Shown here in pieces: positions 4,792-7,310 of a stretch of DNA of 7,310 bases. The stretch covers positions 1 through 7,310 of the forward strand of contig CAJMPM010000069.1 of NCBI GenBank assembly GCA_905215225.1, given 5' to 3'. Made by a program: the position numbers and the translations under genes. Position 1 is the first letter of the stretch; the number at the start of each line of letters is the position of its first letter. This stretch comes from an uncultured bacterium. GTDB taxonomy: Bacteria; Actinomycetota; Coriobacteriia; Coriobacteriales; Coriobacteriaceae. The notes under the pieces are model-generated. The model had not been told where the DNA came from and did no database searches. It worked only from the letters and a program-made list of their open reading frames with translations.

Positions 4792-6081
4792 TTAGCGAAT
4801 GTTGTAGAACGCGGCCTTACCGGCGTAGCGCGCGCTGCCCTCGAGCTCGTCCTCGATGCGGATGAGCTGGTTGTACTTGGCAATACGGTCGCTGCGGCAC
4901 GGGGCGCCCGACTTGATCTGGCCGGCGTTAACACCCACGACCAGGTCAGCGATGGTGGAGTCCTCGGTCTCGCCAGAACGGTGGCTCACAATGCAAGCGT
5001 AGCCGGCCTCCTTGGCAGTCTCGATAGCCTCGAGCGACTCGGTGAGCGTGCCAATCTGGTTGACCTTGACCAGGATCGCATTGGCGGCGCCCAGCTCGAT
5101 GCCCTTCTTGAGGCGCTCGGTGTTGGTGACGAACAGGTCGTCGCCCACCAGCTGCACCTTGTTGCCAATGCGGCGGGTAAGCTCGACCCAGCCGTCCCAG
5201 TCCTCCTCGGCCATGCCGTCCTCGATGGAGATGATGGGGTAGGTGTCGACGAGCTTCTCCCAGTAATCGACCATCTGAGCGCTCGTGTACTCAACGCCCT
5301 CGCCCTTGAGCTCGTACATGCCGGTCTCGGCGTTGTAGAACTCGGTCGATGCCGGATCCATGGCGTACATGAAGTCGACGCCGGGCTTAAAGCCAGCCTT
5401 CTCCACGGCCTTGGTAATGTACTCGAACGGCTCGGCGTTGGTCTTGAGATTGGGCGCGAAGCCGCCCTCGTCGCCCACGCCGCCGCCCAGGCCGGCCTCG
5501 TGCAACACGCCCTTGAGGGTGTGGTAGACCTCGGCGCACCAGCGCAGGCCCTCGGCAAAGCCCGGAGCACCCACGGGCATAATCATGAACTCCTGGAAGT
5601 CAACGTTGTTGTCGGCATGCACGCCGCCGTTGAGGATGTTCATCATGGGCGTGGGCAGCAGGTGGGCGTTAACGCCGCCCAGATACTGGTACAGCGACAG
5701 GCCCGCCGACTCTGCCGCAGCGCGGGCAACGGCCAACGATACGCCCAGAATGGCGTTGGCGCCGAGCTTGGTTTTGTTGGGCGTGCCGTCGGCGGCAATC
5801 AGTGCAGCGTCAACGGCACGCTGATCGAAAGCATCGAGGCCCACGACGGCGTTGGCGCACTCGTTGTTGACATGCTCGACGGCCTGCGAAACGCCCTTGC
5901 CCAGATAGCGGCCCTTGTCGCCGTCGCGCAGCTCGCAAGCTTCGAAAGCGCCGGTCGAAGCGCCCGAAGGCACCATCGCGCGGCCGAAGCTGCCGTCCTC
6001 GAGCACGACCTCGACCTCGACGGTGGGGTTGCCGCGGCTGTCGAGCACTTCGCGACCGTAGACGTCCAAAATATCGCTCAT
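4792..6081 (-). CDS. eno: Enolase (phosphopyruvate hydratase)
   Basis: A complete 429-residue enolase, the normal bacterial length. It converts 2-phosphoglycerate to phosphoenolpyruvate in glycolysis. All key parts are present: flexible loop GAST (40-43), HADNNVDFQEF (155-165) with active-site H155 and E164, GDEGGF with E205, magnesium ligands D242 (AMDPAST), E287 (SIEDG) and D314 or D315 (VGDDLF), the catalytic lysine K339 inside the signature ILVKVNQIGTLTES (336-349), SHRSGETED (366-374) with H367, R368 and S369, and K390 (GQIKSGAP). The start is fixed by agagggaga at 6086-6094 (minus strand), about 5 bases before the ATG, and by the family N terminus. In mycobacteria eno is likewise followed by an FtsB-like gene and, further on, ppx. 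A short leader ORF may precede it, ending within its ribosome binding site. No residue is missing or odd. Confidence 0.98.
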   Translation of the reverse strand: MSDILDVYGREVLDSRGNPTVEVEVVLEDGSFGRAMVPSGASTGAFEACELRDGDKGRYLGKGVSQAVEHVNNECANAVVGLDAFDQRAVDAALIAADGTPNKTKLGANAILGVSLAVARAAAESAGLSLYQYLGGVNAHLLPTPMMNILNGGVHADNNVDFQEFMIMPVGAPGFAEGLRWCAEVYHTLKGVLHEAGLGGGVGDEGGFAPNLKTNAEPFEYITKAVEKAGFKPGVDFMYAMDPASTEFYNAETGMYELKGEGVEYTSAQMVDYWEKLVDTYPIISIEDGMAEEDWDGWVELTRRIGNKVQLVGDDLFVTNTERLKKGIELGAANAILVKVNQIGTLTESLEAIETAKEAGYACIVSHRSGETEDSTIADLVVGVNAGQIKSGAPCRSDRIAKYNQLIRIEDELEGSARYAGKAAFYNIR

Positions 6082-6093
6082 GTTGTCTCCCTC

Positions 6094-6141
6094 TCACTTG
6101 GAAACGTAGTTGATGCAAGCGACTGGCCGACTGTGCACCAT
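6094..6141 (-). CDS. Possible 15-residue leader peptide ORF upstream of eno
   Basis: On the minus strand an ATG at 6141 opens MVHSRPVACINYVSK and stops at 6094-6096. A GGAGG (6149-6153) sits 7 bases before the ATG, a better ribosome site than chance would usually give. The TGA touches the eno Shine-Dalgarno, 12 bases before the eno ATG, an arrangement that would allow translational coupling. Its start codon falls in a small hairpin (gcacc 6135-6139 with ggtgc 6143-6147). No homologue is recognised and a chance ORF of this size is common. Confidence 0.3.
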   Translation of the reverse strand: MVHSRPVACINYVSK

Positions 6142-6154
6142 CGGTGCGCCTCCG

Positions 6155-6199
6155 TAAGTTAGCCATATCGCACTTTTTGCATTATGCCCTAAGTTAGCC
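6155..6199. repeat. Paired 10-bp direct repeat upstream of eno
   Basis: TAAGTTAGCC occurs exactly at 6155-6164 and again at 6190-6199, 35 bp apart. On the minus strand a CATAAT (6181-6186), the best -10 candidate for eno, lies between them, so the copies would flank the transcription start. This is a plausible operator pair. No -35 matching the consensus is seen. Confidence 0.4.
6181..6186 (-). promoter_or_regulatory. eno: Weak -10 candidate for eno
   Basis: CATAAT on the minus strand, 5 of 6 to consensus, about 100 bases before the eno ATG. The corresponding -35 position (TGTATC with a 17-bp spacer) is poor, so the assignment is tentative. Confidence 0.3.
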
Positions 6200-6210
6200 G
6201 AGGGATACAT

Positions 6211-6288
6211 ATGAATTGGAGAAATCACTTTTTGAGGCGCTTATTTTTGCACCGAGCATTCATCTCTAGAGGTCGCCCCCCCCATTAA
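6211..6288 (+). CDS. Possible short ORF with C8 homopolymer, before the ATPase gene
   Basis: The ATG at 6211 follows GAGGG (6200-6204) at 6 bases, a good ribosome site. It opens a basic 25-residue frame (MNWRNHFLRRLFLHRAF, then ISRGRPPH) that stops at 6286-6288. The frame runs through eight consecutive C (6276-6283) just before the stop. Loss of one C would bypass the stop and keep the frame open to TAA at 6425-6427, giving 71 residues and reading two direct-repeat copies as KFWISC. No family is recognised and no promoter is convincing. It may be non-coding DNA with a chance ribosome-site match. Confidence 0.22.
   Translation: MNWRNHFLRRLFLHRAFISRGRPPH
6276..6283. repeat. C8 homopolymer tract
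   Basis: Eight C in a row within an A+T-rich intergenic stretch. Runs of this length are prone to slipped-strand copying and to sequencing error. It interrupts the short plus-strand ORF starting at 6211. Confidence 0.9.
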
Positions 6289-6361
6289 ATTCTTCTATCG
6301 GCATACCGTCTTTACCTGGCTTACGAATGAAAGAGCCAATAATGTGCTTTTGCATCGTGCA

Positions 6362-6444
6362 AAGTTCTGGATATCGTGCAATTCTAAGGGTCTGAAGTTC
6401 TGGATATCGTGCATAATCAGTTTATAAAAGTTCTGGATATCGTG
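6362..6444 (+). repeat. Three direct repeats, 33-bp period, upstream of the AAA ATPase
   Basis: Copies at 6362-6380 and 6395-6413 are identical over 19 bases (aagttctggatatcgtgca); the third at 6428-6444 keeps the first 17. The start-to-start distance is exactly 33 bp both times, while the 14-bp spacers are unrelated. Each copy holds a GATATC palindromic core. The last copy ends 12 bases before the ATPase ATG. A TATAAA (6423-6428) lies between copies 2 and 3. The regular spacing, about three helical turns, places the copies on nearly the same DNA face, as expected for an operator or iteron-like array bound by a protein. No spacers or repeat number suggest CRISPR. Confidence 0.85.
6423..6428 (+). 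promoter_or_regulatory. Candidate -10 box for the ATPase gene
   Basis: TATAAA sits 28 bases before the ATPase ATG in the spacer between repeat copies 2 and 3. There is no recognisable -35; the -35 position falls inside repeat copy 2, which could mean activator-dependent or repeat-controlled transcription. Confidence 0.35.
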
Positions 6445-6456
6445 TACGAGGTAGCC

Positions 6457-7310
6457 ATGCTTAAACGAAAAGCCTATGACAAACTACTAAAATGGAAGCA
6501 TGAAAGCGCTGGTAAAACAGCACTTCTTATTGAAGGAGCCCGCCGCGTCGGCAAGAGCACGCTTGCCCGCACGTTTGGAGAAACCGAATACAAGTCCTGC
6601 CTTGTCATTGAATACATTCAAGCACCTGCCGAAGTTAAGCAATATTTTGAGGACTATCGCACTGACTTCGACTCGCTCTTCCTCTATCTCTCGGTTTTCT
6701 ATAACGTCAAACTCTATGAACATGAGACGCTTATCGTCTTTGACGAGGTCCAGATGTACCCGCAAGCACGCGGCCTCATCAAGTATCTCGTTGCAGCCGG
6801 ACGTTACGACTACATCGAAACTGGATCCCTGCTCAGCATCAAGCAGAACATTAAAGATATCGTCATCCCATCCGAGGAAGAGTCTCTGGAACTTGAGCCC
6901 CTCGACTTTGAGGAGTTTCTTTGGGGCATGGACGAAAAGGGACTGGCCGATCTCATTCGCATGAGTTTTAACAAGATGAAGCCGCTCCCCGATGCCCTGC
7001 ATCGCAGAGCGCTCTCCCTTATGCGCGAATACATGCTCGTAGGCGGCATGCCTGAGCCGGTATCCATCTATGTTGAACAGCGCGCTTTTGCGCCCGTCGA
7101 CGCTTCGAAGCGCCGAATCGTCCAGCTCTATCGCAACGATATCTCTCGTTTTGCAACCGGTTACGAATTCAAAGTCGTCTCCGTACTCGATGGCATCCCA
7201 GGTCAGCTCTCTAAGCACGAAAAACGATTCAAGCTTTCCTCACTTGATAAAAACGCACGCATGCGCACCTACGAAGAAGCCTTCTTTTGGCTGGCAGACG
7301 CGCGAATTGC
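6457..7310 (+). CDS. AAA-family ATPase with DUF4143-type architecture (3'-truncated)
   Basis: The frame is open from the ATG at 6457 to the window end, 284 codons visible, with no stop. The Shine-Dalgarno is a short GAGG at 6448-6451. Residues 22-35 carry Walker A in LLIEGARRVGKST (P-loop 27-35, K33, S34). LIVFDE (92-97) is Walker B. ETGSLLS (121-127) is the sensor-like strand, and PLDFEEFLW (148-156) and MREYMLVGGMPEPV (189-202) match the later conserved blocks of the ATPase family joined to DUF4143. Members are usually around 400 residues or more, so roughly the last third (the DUF4143 region) is missing. They are numerous in gut bacteria, are often variable between strains, and have no settled function. 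The first kilobase is more A+T-rich than eno or ppx, suggesting transfer. Expression is probably tied to the direct repeats just upstream. Confidence 0.85.
   Translation, partial: MLKRKAYDKLLKWKHESAGKTALLIEGARRVGKSTLARTFGETEYKSCLVIEYIQAPAEVKQYFEDYRTDFDSLFLYLSVFYNVKLYEHETLIVFDEVQMYPQARGLIKYLVAAGRYDYIETGSLLSIKQNIKDIVIPSEEESLELEPLDFEEFLWGMDEKGLADLIRMSFNKMKPLPDALHRRALSLMREYMLVGGMPEPVSIYVEQRAFAPVDASKRRIVQLYRNDISRFATGYEFKVVSVLDGIPGQLSKHEKRFKLSSLDKNARMRTYEEAFFWLADARI

Noticed and set aside
4618..6162. 514-codon plus-strand open frame opposite eno
   Set aside because: It is fully antisense to an intact enolase, with a Val/Leu/Ala/Gly-rich composition typical of reverse-strand reading of a codon-biased gene.
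5810..6166. 118-codon minus-strand open frame overlapping the eno 5' end in another frame
   Set aside because: It is Arg/Gln-rich, has no family features, and most of its length is the eno reading frame shifted.
6266..6355. 29-residue minus-strand frame containing FIRKPGKDGMPIEEFNGGG
   Set aside because: The peptide looks protein-like and ends in the C8/G8 tract, so it could be a gene remnant. It has no Shine-Dalgarno and I recognise no family, so it is not called.
6362..6444. CRISPR array
   Set aside because: Only three units, 14-bp spacers, no dyad-bearing 23-37-base repeat of the usual kind, and no cas gene in view.
6380..6446. Minus-strand peptide repeat HDIQNF with an 11-residue period
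   Set aside because: It follows automatically from the 33-bp DNA repeat; there is no start with a ribosome site and it is antisense to the ATPase leader.

Overview
The window looks like chromosomal DNA from a G+C-rich actinobacterium, most likely a gut Coriobacteriia member close to Collinsella. The reasons are the gene order enolase, FtsB/DivIC-like septum protein, short Ppx/GppA phosphatase; an FtsB with a long Arg/Ser/Pro-rich cytoplasmic tail; a galactitol-type PTS IIB gene; a DUF559-like endonuclease-fold gene; and an AAA/DUF4143 ATPase. The genus is inferred from gene style, not proven by a marker gene.

Layout. (1) Positions 1-771 (+): 3' part of an endonuclease-fold (DUF559/AbiEi-associated type) gene, cut by the window start. 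(2) 772-1085: no gene. It holds a 180-bp imperfect palindrome with two 13-bp direct repeats at its apex, then a perfect 38-bp palindrome that should terminate transcription from both sides. (3) 1086-1759 (-): a two-gene unit, PTS IIB (phosphocysteine C8) followed 11 bp later by a small VOC/glyoxalase-fold protein. (4) 1760-1922: a divergent promoter region in which opposing -10 boxes appear to overlap. (5) 1923-2712 (+): a membrane-anchored helical-repeat protein of unknown function, then tRNA-Leu(UAA) and a terminator. (6) 2713-2811: a second imperfect palindrome, again between convergent genes. (7) 2812-6081 (-): ppx/gppA, ftsB-like gene and eno, transcribed eno -> ftsB -> ppx, with a clear intrinsic terminator between eno and ftsB. 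(8) 6082-6456: a 375-bp A+T-richer gap with a possible 15-residue leader ORF before eno, a 10-bp direct repeat, a C8 homopolymer inside a short ORF with a good ribosome binding site, and three exact direct repeats with a 33-bp period. (9) 6457-7310 (+): 5' two thirds of an AAA ATPase/DUF4143 gene that runs off the window.

How it works together. The eno-ftsB-ppx block is housekeeping: glycolysis, division-septum assembly and polyphosphate/(p)ppGpp-type phosphatase chemistry. The PTS IIB/VOC pair is a fragment of carbohydrate uptake or metabolism whose partner IIA and IIC are not in view. The two ends of the window (nuclease-fold gene, AAA/DUF4143 ATPase) have an accessory character.

The least explained items are the 33-bp-period repeats and C8 tract just before the ATPase, and the two large palindromes that occupy both convergent gaps.
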